Source: an uncultured Ruminococcus sp. (GTDB lineage Bacteria; Bacillota; Clostridia; Oscillospirales; Ruminococcaceae). Taken from it: DNA of 64,000 bases. The position numbers were made by a program, and so were the translations under genes. The DNA lies in NCBI RefSeq assembly GCF_934476685.1, contig NZ_CAKSNX010000009.1:33573-97572 (forward strand), read 5' to 3'. The notes under the pieces were generated by a model. It saw nothing but the letters and a program-made list of their open reading frames with translations, was not told where the DNA came from and did not search any database. Shown here in pieces: positions 25,659-34,706 of this stretch (position 1 is the stretch's first letter; each line of letters starts with the position of its first letter).

Positions 25659-26480
25659 ATGAAAAAGTATATCGCTATTATCTGCTCAGTTGTAATGACC
25701 TGCGCAGTTTTCGCAGGCTGTTCAGACAAGGCTTCTTCAAGTTCTTCTGAGGCAAAGGCTACTTCTGCCGTTGTTTCTGAGAGCGTAGCTGAAAAGAGTG
25801 AGGGCGGAGATTATTCCGATACATATGCAGCTGCATATACAGAAAAGATAAAGAGCAAGAACTTCGCTATGAAGATGTCGGTTGACAATGAGTATACAGG
25901 CGCAATGTCACTCACAATGGAGTTCTGCGGCGGAAACTATCATATCAATCTTGATTCTGACGCATACGGCGTTGAAATGTACCTCGTTGATGAAAAGATG
26001 TACATTATGGACGCATCTACAAAGACATATTCAGTAATGGACTATTCTTCTGACGTTTACGGTGAGGAAGATCCTGTTGAGTCAGGCTTTGGTCTTAAGG
26101 ACGGCTATGAGTTCGTAGGTTCTGAGGAAACAGATGACGGTATGGTATGTGAAGCATTTACATACGTTGACGAGATCGGCGCACTTTATGAGGATTCATC
26201 TGCATCTGATGCAGTGCCTAACCAGTGCAAGTATTACTTCGACAAGGAAAGCGGAGATCTCAAGAAGATCGAAGTTACAGAGAGCGGCATGACAGAAACT
26301 ATCGTTGTAGACAGCTTTACAACAGATATCACAGAGATCACACTCCCTGACCTTACAGACTGGACAGAGCAGTCAACAGATACAGATTCTGAGCTTGCAG
26401 AAGATGAGGAAGAGATCGAAGAGGTTCTCGGTGACGAGTCAGAGATCGCAGAAGATACTGAAAACTCAGATAACGCATAA
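25659..26480 (+). CDS. Lipoprotein, LolA/LppX-like fold suspected
   Basis: 273 residues from the ATG at 25659 with a GAGAGGA site. Signal peptide and lipobox FAGCS, a Ser-rich linker (residues 20-45), then a beta-rich domain (TYAAAYTEKIKSKNFAMKMS onwards) and an acidic tail rich in Glu and Asp. The arrangement resembles lipid- or hydrophobe-binding lipoproteins, but that is inference. Codon use is strongly biased, indicating high expression. The next gene encodes a paralogue with the same architecture, 20 bp downstream. Confidence 0.75.
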   Translation: MKKYIAIICSVVMTCAVFAGCSDKASSSSSEAKATSAVVSESVAEKSEGGDYSDTYAAAYTEKIKSKNFAMKMSVDNEYTGAMSLTMEFCGGNYHINLDSDAYGVEMYLVDEKMYIMDASTKTYSVMDYSSDVYGEEDPVESGFGLKDGYEFVGSEETDDGMVCEAFTYVDEIGALYEDSSASDAVPNQCKYYFDKESGDLKKIEVTESGMTETIVVDSFTTDITEITLPDLTDWTEQSTDTDSELAEDEEEIEEVLGDESEIAEDTENSDNA

Positions 26481-26500
26481 TTGGCAGGGGGCTTTAAGCT

Positions 26501-27235
26501 ATGAATTTTAAGCGTTTGCTTGTTTTAGCGTCAGCAGCTGCGGTTTGTGCTGCATTTACAGCTTGCAGCGGTTCAGAGGACAGCAGCTCGGCTGCGGAAA
26601 ATTCATCAAAGGCGGCTGTATCATCTGTCAGCACAGCAGATAACACCGAAAGTGCGGCAGACAATACAGAGAGCAGCACGGACGAGGGCGAAAATGTTGC
26701 CATTGACGGTACAGGAGAGATTTACAGCGCACTTGCTGAAAAATATGCCGACGGATATACTCTTACAATGACGGAGGACAATTCGGGACAGAGCATTGAT
26801 TTCAACTTCACAAAAAGTGGGGATCAGGCTTATCAATCCAGCGTGGTTTCCGGTATGAAATCATATCAGGTAGCGCCCGGCGACGGAGTTATATACAACG
26901 TTTCTGAGGCAACCACAACATATACAGAGGAAGAGGAAACTGAGGAGTCTATCGTTTCGCTGGATTTCCTTTTCGGCGCAACAGGTGATTTTACTGCCGA
27001 GGAAGAGAATACAGTAACAAAGAATATATACGAGCATTTTGCTCTTAACGAGGATATCTCAAAGTCGGCAGGAGAGATAATCTACTGCTTTGACGGAACT
27101 TCCAAGGAGCTTATCAGTATTCAGATAGCTTACGACGGTGTAGAATTCCCAGAGGAATATACTGTTACCGGGCTTAAAGAGCCTGATATGACTCTGCTTG
27201 AAAAGCCTGACCTTTCGGCTTATACAAAACAGTGA
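26501..27235 (+). CDS. Lipoprotein, paralogue of the preceding gene
   Basis: 244 residues. Lipobox TACSG (Cys22), Ser/Ala/Glu-rich linker to about residue 70, then a domain that begins AEKYADGYTLTMTEDNSG and parallels the previous protein's AAYTEKIKSKNFAMKMSVDN. It ends in TLLEKPDLSAYTKQ, comparable to the neighbour's ITLPDLTDWTEQ. The pair looks like a tandem duplication that has diverged. They are cotranscribed, and a terminator follows this gene. Confidence 0.75.
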   Translation: MNFKRLLVLASAAAVCAAFTACSGSEDSSSAAENSSKAAVSSVSTADNTESAADNTESSTDEGENVAIDGTGEIYSALAEKYADGYTLTMTEDNSGQSIDFNFTKSGDQAYQSSVVSGMKSYQVAPGDGVIYNVSEATTTYTEEEETEESIVSLDFLFGATGDFTAEEENTVTKNIYEHFALNEDISKSAGEIIYCFDGTSKELISIQIAYDGVEFPEEYTVTGLKEPDMTLLEKPDLSAYTKQ

Positions 27236-27242
27236 TTTAATC

Positions 27243-27293
27243 GGACTGCTGTGAGGGTATATTATCTTATACCCTGCGGCAGTCTGTTTTTTT
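27243..27293 (+). terminator. Terminator of the lipoprotein pair
   Basis: ACTGC...GGGTAT pairs with TATACCC...GCAGT in a long interrupted stem, followed by a T7 run. Confidence 0.8.
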
Positions 27294-27402
27294 GCTTATT
27301 TTTAAGGCTGTTTCATTCCAAAAATTATAAATTTGTACTATTGATTTTAATTGATAAATATGCTATAATCAATTTAATGTAAAGTATTAAGGAGTGCGTT
27401 TA

Positions 27403-28440
27403 ATGGCGGCAAAAAATAAAATTGCTAAATTTACAGCGGTCATATCAGCGGCAGCGGCTTTGTCGGTCTGCGTGGGACTTTCCTCCTGCGGCGGTATAGA
27501 CAATAACAGCAGCGGCGGCGTAAAGAGAAGGATCGTAACGACAACTACGGCTGTGACCGATAATAACAGTAATTCTGACGCAGACGGAAAAAATAACGGC
27601 TCGTCATATACAACAGCAGAAATTGCCGATTGGCTCGATAATGATATATGGACAGACGGCATAAGCCGTATAAAGTGGTATACTGTCTACGGCAATGACG
27701 ATAAAGGCAAGAAAATAGATATCGACAGCGTTATGGCTAAGCTTGATATTGAGCTTGAAAAGAAGGACGCTTATACGCTCTATATCAACTCCCTGCCTGA
27801 TGACAGCCTTAAAGCTGCATGGAACCAGTCGATAAAGGAGCTTAACAAGCTTTGTCAGCAGATAAAGGACAAAAAGCCTGAGCACAGTAAGTCATATCAG
27901 TTCGAGGTGGACGATTTTGCTGCTACCTGCACAAATTTCTGCAATCTTGTGAGAAAAACTGAGGAAAGGTATAATTCCAATACCTTTACCACCACTACAA
28001 CTACCACAACGACTACTACGACAACGACCACCGCTCCGCCGGAAACGGTTATAGTCTATGAAACCGAACCGCCTGAGGAAACTCAGCCGCCTGAAACGGA
28101 AGAGCCTAAGCCTGAGATCAGATCGGCATCTGATTTTGTCAATGAAATGGGTTCAAGGGTAGGACTTGATGATGTTCAGGAGGTAAAGGATCATTACCTT
28201 AACGAGCAGGACAGCTATTCGTTCAAGTATAAGGACGTATCCTATACAGTTTATCATTTCAACGACGGCGAGCAGATACTTAAAGACGCTGAGTCCGGCA
28301 AGATAAAATACAAGGATAAAGACGATAATGAAAAGGAAGTCAACGTCAAGGTAAGAGGCAGATACATTATTGCTTTTGAAAGTGGTAATATTGACGGCGA
28401 GATAGAGGATATCTTCAACAGTATCGACTTTTCAGAATAA
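27403..28440 (+). CDS. Lipoprotein with a poly-Thr linker
   Basis: 345 residues from the ATG at 27403 (AAGGAG 7 nt upstream; the GTG at 27394 touches the ribosome site). Signal peptide with lipobox SSCGG. A helical domain (about 65-190) is followed by a linker of about 16 consecutive Thr residues, then Pro/Glu/Thr repeats (ETQPPETEEPKPE). The C-terminal domain (about 245-345) is charged and beta-rich (VKDHYLNEQDSYSFKYKDVS). Thr-rich linkers are common in ruminococcal surface proteins and are often glycosylated. No catalytic motif is visible. Confidence 0.75.
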   Translation: MAAKNKIAKFTAVISAAAALSVCVGLSSCGGIDNNSSGGVKRRIVTTTTAVTDNNSNSDADGKNNGSSYTTAEIADWLDNDIWTDGISRIKWYTVYGNDDKGKKIDIDSVMAKLDIELEKKDAYTLYINSLPDDSLKAAWNQSIKELNKLCQQIKDKKPEHSKSYQFEVDDFAATCTNFCNLVRKTEERYNSNTFTTTTTTTTTTTTTTTAPPETVIVYETEPPEETQPPETEEPKPEIRSASDFVNEMGSRVGLDDVQEVKDHYLNEQDSYSFKYKDVSYTVYHFNDGEQILKDAESGKIKYKDKDDNEKEVNVKVRGRYIIAFESGNIDGEIEDIFNSIDFSE

Positions 28441-28456
28441 TTTCAGACAAAAAATC

Positions 28457-28487
28457 AGCTCCGTATGGATTCCATACGGAGCTTTTT
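28457..28487 (+). terminator. Terminator after the poly-Thr lipoprotein gene
   Basis: AGCTCCGTATGGA and TCCATACGGAGCT form a perfect stem, followed by T5. Confidence 0.9.
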
Positions 28488-28502
28488 GCAGCTTTAAAGC
28501 TG

Positions 28503-29408
28503 TTATTTCTTGTATCTGAATTTGAACATTCCCTTTAGCATAGCATAGTGAATGAACATAAGCAGGGCTGCTGTAACGATAAGAATTATACCGCCCTTAA
28601 AAACTTCATTTGTGATAGCGTAAAGCGACTGAGTAAGTGCGCTGTATATTGCGTCATTTGCAAGCACAAGGCTGTCGAAATATCTTGTGCCTTTCAGTAT
28701 AGCTGTCGGCAGCACAAGTATTACTCCGCCTGTGAGGAATGCCACTGAAGTCCAGTAGAACAGATTGCGTATATGCCTGCGGTTTATCAGCACAATGACC
28801 GCTAACAGCAGTATACATACGCCCAGTGCGCCATACATTATCTTGCCGAGGTTACTGTAATTGTTTCTGATTGCTGTTGAAATGCCGCCGTCCTTGTTGA
28901 GATAGGACAAAAGCATAATGTCCAGCTTGTTGAGTATTACCGACTTTGCCGAAGCAATAGTCCTGCTCTCATAGCCTGCAAGCTCGTCCGTGTACTGAAC
29001 ATTGTTTTCCGCCGCCCAGCGCAGATAGTCATTATGTACATTCTCCTCAAGTGCAGTAAAATCAAATTCAAACTCAGGGAGCTTTGATGTCTTTCCGCTC
29101 ATGTACTCAAAGGTCGAATCCACATATGCGAACATAGATGCAGAAACGTCTTTCTGTGCAATGGAATTTTTCAGAACATCAGCGTTCACGCCTGTGTATG
29201 CGGACTGTCTTTCAAAATATGCGTTGATTTCGTCAAATGCCGTTACATCAACAGCGCTTTTGTACATAGCGTCTGTGTATGTTTTCGGCGAAAGCGCCAT
29301 AGTTTTCACAAGGTACAGCATAATGAATACTGTAAGCGCAAATGAAAGCAGCACGGTGAAAATTACGTTAGGCAGGTAGCTGTAAAGCTTTCTTCTGTGA
29401 TTTTGCAT
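28503..29408 (-). CDS. Membrane protein of the sortase cluster
   Basis: 301 residues. One N-terminal TM (about 13-34), a long extracytoplasmic region (about 35-185) of mostly helical, charged sequence, then three to four TM segments (about 187-290) and a basic tail (FKFRYKK). It follows the sortase gene by 11 bp, so it is part of the same transcript. The topology would place the middle domain outside the membrane, next to the sortase. A pore, substrate receptor or assembly role is possible but unproven. No family is recognised. Confidence 0.75.
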   Translation of the reverse strand: MQNHRRKLYSYLPNVIFTVLLSFALTVFIMLYLVKTMALSPKTYTDAMYKSAVDVTAFDEINAYFERQSAYTGVNADVLKNSIAQKDVSASMFAYVDSTFEYMSGKTSKLPEFEFDFTALEENVHNDYLRWAAENNVQYTDELAGYESRTIASAKSVILNKLDIMLLSYLNKDGGISTAIRNNYSNLGKIMYGALGVCILLLAVIVLINRRHIRNLFYWTSVAFLTGGVILVLPTAILKGTRYFDSLVLANDAIYSALTQSLYAITNEVFKGGIILIVTAALLMFIHYAMLKGMFKFRYKK

Positions 29409-29419
29409 CGTCAGCCTCC

Positions 29420-30202
29420 CTAATTGTAAAATTCTTTGCTGACTACGTCGCAGATAACGTAAAGACGCTGGTCAGAAAGTCCCATATATCCGTTGTTCCA
29501 GCAGGTGTACAGAATAAGGTCATCTGTGATCTCGTCTGCGTTAGGATCGTAGTACAGCAGGGAAGTGTCATCATCATAAAGTATCTGAGTTTCTCTTACC
29601 TTATATGTGAAAACGCCGTAATCGGTTGTCAGCGTAACGGTATCGCCTACCTTAACGTTAGGCAGATATCTGAAATAAGTGTGGTTGTGTGCAGCAAGAA
29701 CAACTCTTCCCGTTGCGCCAATGTATGCGGAATAATTTGACTGAACAACGCCAAGATCAAGCAGATCGTCAGAATCACCCCAATAAACAGGGTAGTCCTT
29801 TATATTTGCGCTGTCATTGTCTATGGTTATCTTTGCATACTGATCCCCATAGTAAGGGTAGATTATCTCATGCTCTTCAATAACAGGTTCAGCCGTTTCA
29901 CCGTCAACAGGGTCGGCTGTCTTGACTACCTTAGTAGTCCCTTTCATAGGAAGAGCGTCTGCGTTGCGGTATTTGTTATCCTCCGCAGCGTTCTGTATCT
30001 TTGCCTTGTCATTGAAAATAAATCTTGCGTAGCTTTCAGCTGACACAAAAGTCCTGTATCCGAAAAGCACTATCAGTCCAAGACACAGCATAATTACAAA
30101 AAGAGGCGTGAAAAACACTAAGGCTTTGCACGTCTCTTTACTTTTGTGCTTATGTGGCTTTGACTGAGAGCTGCTTTTATTTTCAGCAATCTCTCCCGCC
30201 AT
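29420..30202 (-). CDS. Sortase (class uncertain, probably class D or E-like)
   Basis: 260 residues. A basic N-terminus is followed by a TM (about 28-50), a stalk, and a sortase domain (about 125-255). The catalytic triad is visible: His172 (LAAHNHTYF), Cys234 (LYTCWNNG) and Arg246 (DQRLYV). It cleaves a sorting signal on exported proteins and attaches them to peptidoglycan or to each other. The gene lies 2 bp after its likely substrate gene. Spacing and order point to a dedicated enzyme for that substrate. Confidence 0.9.
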   Translation of the reverse strand: MAGEIAENKSSSQSKPHKHKSKETCKALVFFTPLFVIMLCLGLIVLFGYRTFVSAESYARFIFNDKAKIQNAAEDNKYRNADALPMKGTTKVVKTADPVDGETAEPVIEEHEIIYPYYGDQYAKITIDNDSANIKDYPVYWGDSDDLLDLGVVQSNYSAYIGATGRVVLAAHNHTYFRYLPNVKVGDTVTLTTDYGVFTYKVRETQILYDDDTSLLYYDPNADEITDDLILYTCWNNGYMGLSDQRLYVICDVVSKEFYN

Positions 30203-30204
30203 GA

Positions 30205-30855
30205 TTAATCCTCAGCCTTAACGGACTTCTTGTTAAGTGCATAGATGCCTGCGAAAGCTGCTGCAACTACCATAGCTGCTGCTGCCTCTGCTGCACTCAT
30301 ACCGTTAGAACCTGTACTGAGCGGCTTGTCAGCTGTATTTGTTTTGCCGTTGCTGTCTGTTGACTTGCCTACGCTTGCGCTGAGAACAACGTTGCCGTCC
30401 TTATCTGTGATCTTGATATCATAAATACCAACATCCTTCTTGTCAACAACAACTGTTACATCGTATGTTGCACAAGTATCCTTGAGGGCATTGATAACAC
30501 CGTTGTACTCTGTTTCAGTAAGCTTTGAGTAAAGTGTGTTTCTCTGGTCAGCTGTGAGCTTAGCAAGATCAACATCGTTGCCGAAAAGCTCTTTAGCCTT
30601 TGGCATAAGATACGTGTCAGCTGTTGTATCGAGCTGCTTGATCATGTAATCATAATCGCTTGCCTTGAAATCAGCTGCGTGAGAGTCAAGATAGTTCTTA
30701 AGAGTTGTAACATATCTTGTCGGAACGCCTGCATTTGTTGCTGCTGTGATAACATCAGCAGATGTTGAGTCAGCTGCAAATGAAGTAATAGTCATTGCTG
30801 CGCCAAGGATAACAGCACATACTGCTGCGGAAATTTTCTTAGTAAACATTTTCAT
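30205..30855 (-). CDS. Exported protein with sortase sorting signal, likely substrate
   Basis: 216 residues from the ATG at 30855; a GTG nine bases upstream touches the GGAAGGTGA site. It has a signal peptide (to about FAADS), a helical domain (about 30-120), a short beta region (VTVVVDKKDVGIYDIKITDK), then a C-terminal anchor: PLSTGSNG, a hydrophobic Ala/Val-rich segment and a basic-acidic tail (LNKKSVKAED). The PLSTG box replaces the standard LPxTG. Strong codon bias suggests abundance. It heads a three-gene operon with a sortase and a membrane protein. Confidence 0.8.
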   Translation of the reverse strand: MKMFTKKISAAVCAVILGAAMTITSFAADSTSADVITAATNAGVPTRYVTTLKNYLDSHAADFKASDYDYMIKQLDTTADTYLMPKAKELFGNDVDLAKLTADQRNTLYSKLTETEYNGVINALKDTCATYDVTVVVDKKDVGIYDIKITDKDGNVVLSASVGKSTDSNGKTNTADKPLSTGSNGMSAAEAAAAMVVAAAFAGIYALNKKSVKAED

Positions 30856-30945
30856 CTCATTCACCTTCCAATAATTTCTCTATGTATTTTTTGTTAAAAC
30901 AACGTCACAATATAAAATAGTAACATTATTTTTTTATTTTTCTAT

Positions 30946-30974
30946 ATTATAATCTTTTTTTAGTCAAATGTCAA
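30946..30974 (-). promoter_or_regulatory. Promoter of the sortase operon
   Basis: On the minus strand, a consensus TTGACA (30974-30969) and TATAAT (30951-30946) are 17 nt apart. Confidence 0.9.
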
Positions 30975-31041
30975 GTCCCAACAGGAACATTTTTCTTTTT
31001 TTACAATACTTACAACACTTTGACGAGTTTTAGTGCTCATT

Positions 31042-31776
31042 TTAGTGGATTATATCATTCAAAATGATTTTTTTCGGGTTTTCACAGAAAATTTCGTATG
31101 CATAGCCTTCGCCGAAATTCTCTGCTGTGTACTCATAAACATACTTCATGAACGGTGTTCTTGTGGTCGCACCGTGAGCATCGCTGCCGACGAAGGAGTA
31201 AAGCTTGTCGGAGAGCATATCGCAGGCGATCTGCTGGATCATTCTTCCGAATTTTCCGTTTATGCTTTCCTTGTTGCATTGCAGCAGGCAGCCCATATCC
31301 AGCCATTTATAAAGCACCGACGGCGATCTTGCCACAAAGCTGTATCTTTCTGGGTGCGCTACCACAGGTTTAACTCCCATTTCAACAAGCTCGCCCAATA
31401 TATCATATGTCTGCTGAGCAAAACCGTTAAAATCGAACTCTATGAGCAGATAATCTGACCCAGCCAGTGTACAGAGCCTGCCCTGACGATAGTCCTCAGG
31501 GGTAGAAAAGCAGCCGAATACCTCCATACCAAGATGTATGTCCAAAGGCAGCTTTTGTGCAGCCGCCTCAGCTTTAAGCTCTTCAAAGCGTCTTGTGAGC
31601 CTTTGACCTGCGTAATTCTCATAAAGTCCGGGATAGCAGTGGGGAGTTAATATCACGTTCCCTGCGCCGCTCTCGCAGGAAAGCTCCAGCATTTCAATGG
31701 AATGTTCGATAGATCTTGCTCCATCATCTACCCCGAAAAGGCTGTGGTTGTGTATATCCGTAAGCTTATGCTTCAT
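31042..31776 (-). CDS. cpsB: CpsB/YwqE-type PHP tyrosine-protein phosphatase
   Basis: 244 residues from the ATG at 31776, which overlaps the end of the BY-kinase gene; a GTG start at 31785 is possible. PHP-domain metal motifs are present: DIHNHSLFGVDDG, TPH, HPERY and the C-terminal GSDAHG. Family members remove phosphate from the C-terminal tyrosines of BY-kinases and so control capsule or exopolysaccharide export. The coupling to two BY-kinase genes upstream supports that role. No glycosyltransferases are nearby. Confidence 0.9.
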   Translation of the reverse strand: MKHKLTDIHNHSLFGVDDGARSIEHSIEMLELSCESGAGNVILTPHCYPGLYENYAGQRLTRRFEELKAEAAAQKLPLDIHLGMEVFGCFSTPEDYRQGRLCTLAGSDYLLIEFDFNGFAQQTYDILGELVEMGVKPVVAHPERYSFVARSPSVLYKWLDMGCLLQCNKESINGKFGRMIQQIACDMLSDKLYSFVGSDAHGATTRTPFMKYVYEYTAENFGEGYAYEIFCENPKKIILNDIIH

Positions 31777-33244
31777 TGTTCTCACTTGGTTTCGTTATCT
31801 TTTTATTATAGTAGCGGTTTGAATATGCATACTTGTTGTATTTTCCGTATGATGTATATTCAAGCAGGTTCATCTTGTCATATGATCCGTTAAGAACAAA
31901 GCCGATAAGCTCTGCCTTTGTCTGCTTCATGCTTTCCACAGCGTAGATAACGTTATTGAGCTTGCCATAGTTCTGCTTTACAACGAAAAGTACAGCGTCA
32001 GCATATCTTGTGAGTGCGATAGCGTCGCCCATAAGGTCGGAAGGCGGAGTATCTATGATAACATAGTCTGCTTTTTCCTTTGCTTCCTTTACGGCTCTTG
32101 CCATTTCTTCTGATACGATAGCCTCAGCGGCATTGGACATAGGATTTTTGCAGGTCGCAAAGAAAACCTTGCTCTTCGGCAGCTGAACAAGTGCGTCATC
32201 GAATGAACATTCACCGTTGAGATAATCGTCAAGTCCCATTGCACCGTTTTTAGCGCCCAGTCTTTCGATAAGAGATGGGTTTCTAAGGTCGCAGTCGATT
32301 ATGATAACCGTCTTGTTGTTCTGAGCCATTGACATTGCGATGTTCATTGATGTGGTAGTTTTACCTTCGCCTGGGAATGTACTTGTTACAAGTATGGACT
32401 TGTAGTCATTTCGGCGGCAAACACGTTCGGTCCTTGTTCGTATGAACTGGAATGCCTCCTTAAAGTCATTCGGCACATTTCTGTTCTCAACAGTTATGTA
32501 CTTGACCTGACCGACAACCTTTGAAGTCAGCATAGGAGCTTTACCAACACATTCAACGTTGACATACTTCTGGAGAGTTTCAGCGTCTGAAACAAGGTTA
32601 AGGCTCAGGCTGTAAAGGAATACGACAGCCGCACCGATAAGCAGACCTGCCGCACCGCCCAGTGCGATCATCTTGTTCTTCTGTCCGCTGTTTACAGGTG
32701 TGTCGGAGGCTTCAACTTCGTCGAGGAGCGAAACGCTTACATCGCCGAATATCTTCTGTGATATTTTCGGGAAGTCTGCAATTACTTCCTCAACGGCAAC
32801 ATATGCCTTAGCCTTTGAGTCTGCTGTAACGTGTATCGTCACGATGTTTGTTTCGGTGATCTCGTCAGCGGATATCTGACAAACGCTGTAATTTTCGCCG
32901 AGGTTGTTCACAAGCATCTCTTTAAGGGTAGAGCTTGTGATAACATAAGTTTCTGCTGAAACCAGCTTGTCGTCAAGGGTGGACTTAAAACCATAGTCAA
33001 CATCACTTGAACGGCTCTCCGCTATGGTGAATGTTGCGCTTGTGGAATAGACAGGCTCGTAAAGGAACTTTGACGCTGCTATTCCGCCCAGTATTCCGAT
33101 AAGGATCGCAAGAATGATTATCCAGTAGAACATTCTGAAAGCGATCATAAGATTGCTCAGCGAAATGGATACTTCATCGTCCTCTTCATGGTCACGCTGT
33201 GGTTCTGTATAGCCTTCTAAATTGACTGCGTTTGAAGTGTGCAT
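31766..33244 (-). CDS. BY-kinase (Wzz plus tyrosine autokinase), intact
   Basis: 492 residues. N-terminal Wzz-type chain-length domain between two TM segments (about 38-60 and 200-220), then a cytoplasmic kinase: Walker A STFPGEGKTT, Walker A' IIIDCDLRNPS and Walker B ADYVIIDTPPSD. The C-terminus has a Tyr cluster (YTSYGKYNKYAYSNRYYNK), the autophosphorylation site. It regulates polymer length in exopolysaccharide assembly. The fused two-in-one form is more usual in Gram-negatives, but it also occurs in Clostridia. The paralogue upstream has a changed Walker A. Confidence 0.92.
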   Translation of the reverse strand: MHTSNAVNLEGYTEPQRDHEEDDEVSISLSNLMIAFRMFYWIIILAILIGILGGIAASKFLYEPVYSTSATFTIAESRSSDVDYGFKSTLDDKLVSAETYVITSSTLKEMLVNNLGENYSVCQISADEITETNIVTIHVTADSKAKAYVAVEEVIADFPKISQKIFGDVSVSLLDEVEASDTPVNSGQKNKMIALGGAAGLLIGAAVVFLYSLSLNLVSDAETLQKYVNVECVGKAPMLTSKVVGQVKYITVENRNVPNDFKEAFQFIRTRTERVCRRNDYKSILVTSTFPGEGKTTTSMNIAMSMAQNNKTVIIIDCDLRNPSLIERLGAKNGAMGLDDYLNGECSFDDALVQLPKSKVFFATCKNPMSNAAEAIVSEEMARAVKEAKEKADYVIIDTPPSDLMGDAIALTRYADAVLFVVKQNYGKLNNVIYAVESMKQTKAELIGFVLNGSYDKMNLLEYTSYGKYNKYAYSNRYYNKKITKPSENNEA

Positions 33245-33258
33245 CTTATATCGCCTCC

Positions 33259-34704
33259 TTATTTGTGATCTCTGTGAGAGTAGTTTGAATAGTTGCCGTA
33301 GCCGCTGTATCTGCCGTAGTAGCCGTAACCGTAGCTTGATTCCTTTGCGCTCTTTGTATCACCGTTGAATACACAGCCGATAAGTTCGCACTTATTTCTT
33401 TCAAGCATATCTATCGCCTCGTTTATATCGGCTGACGGTGCAGTATCCTGCTTTACCACAAGAACGGCATAATCGATTATCTCCGCAAGAACTTCCATAT
33501 CTGCTGACGCAGAGATAGGTGAGGTATCTATTATAATGTAGTCATACTGTTCCTTTACATATGAGAAGAATGTTTTCATGTTCTTGCTGTCAATGACCTC
33601 GGAAGAATTATTAACAGCGTTTTCCTGAAACAGCACCTTGATATTCTCAACACTTCTTGTGGTTTCCGTCAGAGTGCCTTCGCCCTCAAGGAACTTGCTG
33701 AAACTTGGTATAGTTCCGTCATAGCCGAGGATTTTATGCAGGCTTGGATTTTTAAAGTCCATATCAACCAGCAGGACTTTATTTTTGTGCATCGCAATAC
33801 TGAGAGCAAGGTTAGCCGCAATGGTGGATCTTCCCTCGCCTGATGAAACGCTTGAAACTGCTATGCACATACCCTGATCCTCAGGTTTGAGCAGTTCGAT
33901 CTTACTGCGTATCTTCTTTATGTTCTCGATGTAATAGAAACCTGTGTGCTTATCTGTAACAAGCAGATTTCTTTTAGCCTTTTTCCTGCCCTTCATAGAT
34001 ACGTCAGGTATAGACGCAAGGAGTTTTGAACCAAGCTTTTCCTTTATTTCCTCAGCATTTCTTATGCTGTCACGCTTAACTGAGATAAATCCTGCAATGG
34101 CGCAAAGTACAACAAATGCCGCAGCGAACACCAGTATGTCAGTTTTAATGTAATTAACCGCATTGCTGTCAGCAGACGGGATAGCAGGCTTTTCAAGAAC
34201 TGTTAGTATAGCGTTCTTGTTGATATAATCGGAGGCTGTTCCGCAGTTGCTCATAAGAGCCTTTGCCGCATAGTAAGCTTCCAGAGGATCGCTGTCAGAA
34301 ACGGTTACGATAATGATGTTTCCGTTTTCGTCAACACCGTTTATGTTGGTGTTCTGAACTATCTCGGTGGATATCTCGGCAGTGAAATTCTCCCCGTCCT
34401 GATATCCGAGGGATTCTTTTATGCTGCTGCGCAGCAGGCTGCTTTCAAGAACTTCCTGAAAGACTTTAACTATCCTGTTCTGAGTGTCCTTATTGTTTAT
34501 GACAGAGGTATCCGTTGAAACAACAACGTAGGAAAGCTTTGACTTGTATGTCGGCTTGTGAGTTGACTTTATCACAAGATGAGCCGCAAGAGCAGCCAGC
34601 ATGGATACCATTATAATAATAACAAGATTTTTTAATATGTCGAAGACCATGCTTCTGAGGTCTATCTTGATTTCATCATTATTTTCCACTTTGCACTCTC
34701 CCAT
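33259..34704 (-). CDS. BY-kinase-like protein with Walker A Lys replaced by Arg
   Basis: 481 residues with the same layout as the neighbouring kinase: Wzz-type domain between TMs at about 18-40 and 175-195, then the kinase domain. Walker A reads SSGEGRST: the Arg codon AGA lies at 33829-33831 (complement TCT), where Lys normally binds phosphate. Walker A' (LLVDMDFKNPS) and Walker B (YDYIIIDTSPIS) are kept. The C-terminus is a long Tyr/Gly cluster (YGYGYYGRYSGYGNYSNY). It may be a substrate or regulator of the intact kinase, not an enzyme. Confidence 0.9.
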   Translation of the reverse strand: MGECKVENNDEIKIDLRSMVFDILKNLVIIIMVSMLAALAAHLVIKSTHKPTYKSKLSYVVVSTDTSVINNKDTQNRIVKVFQEVLESSLLRSSIKESLGYQDGENFTAEISTEIVQNTNINGVDENGNIIIVTVSDSDPLEAYYAAKALMSNCGTASDYINKNAILTVLEKPAIPSADSNAVNYIKTDILVFAAAFVVLCAIAGFISVKRDSIRNAEEIKEKLGSKLLASIPDVSMKGRKKAKRNLLVTDKHTGFYYIENIKKIRSKIELLKPEDQGMCIAVSSVSSGEGRSTIAANLALSIAMHKNKVLLVDMDFKNPSLHKILGYDGTIPSFSKFLEGEGTLTETTRSVENIKVLFQENAVNNSSEVIDSKNMKTFFSYVKEQYDYIIIDTSPISASADMEVLAEIIDYAVLVVKQDTAPSADINEAIDMLERNKCELIGCVFNGDTKSAKESSYGYGYYGRYSGYGNYSNYSHRDHK

Positions 34705-34706
34705 CT

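Noticed and set aside
27986..28036. Repetitive ACC/ACT/ACA/ACG tract, CRISPR-like at first sight
   Set aside because: It lies in frame within a lipoprotein gene and encodes a poly-Thr linker with varied codons; no spacer structure.
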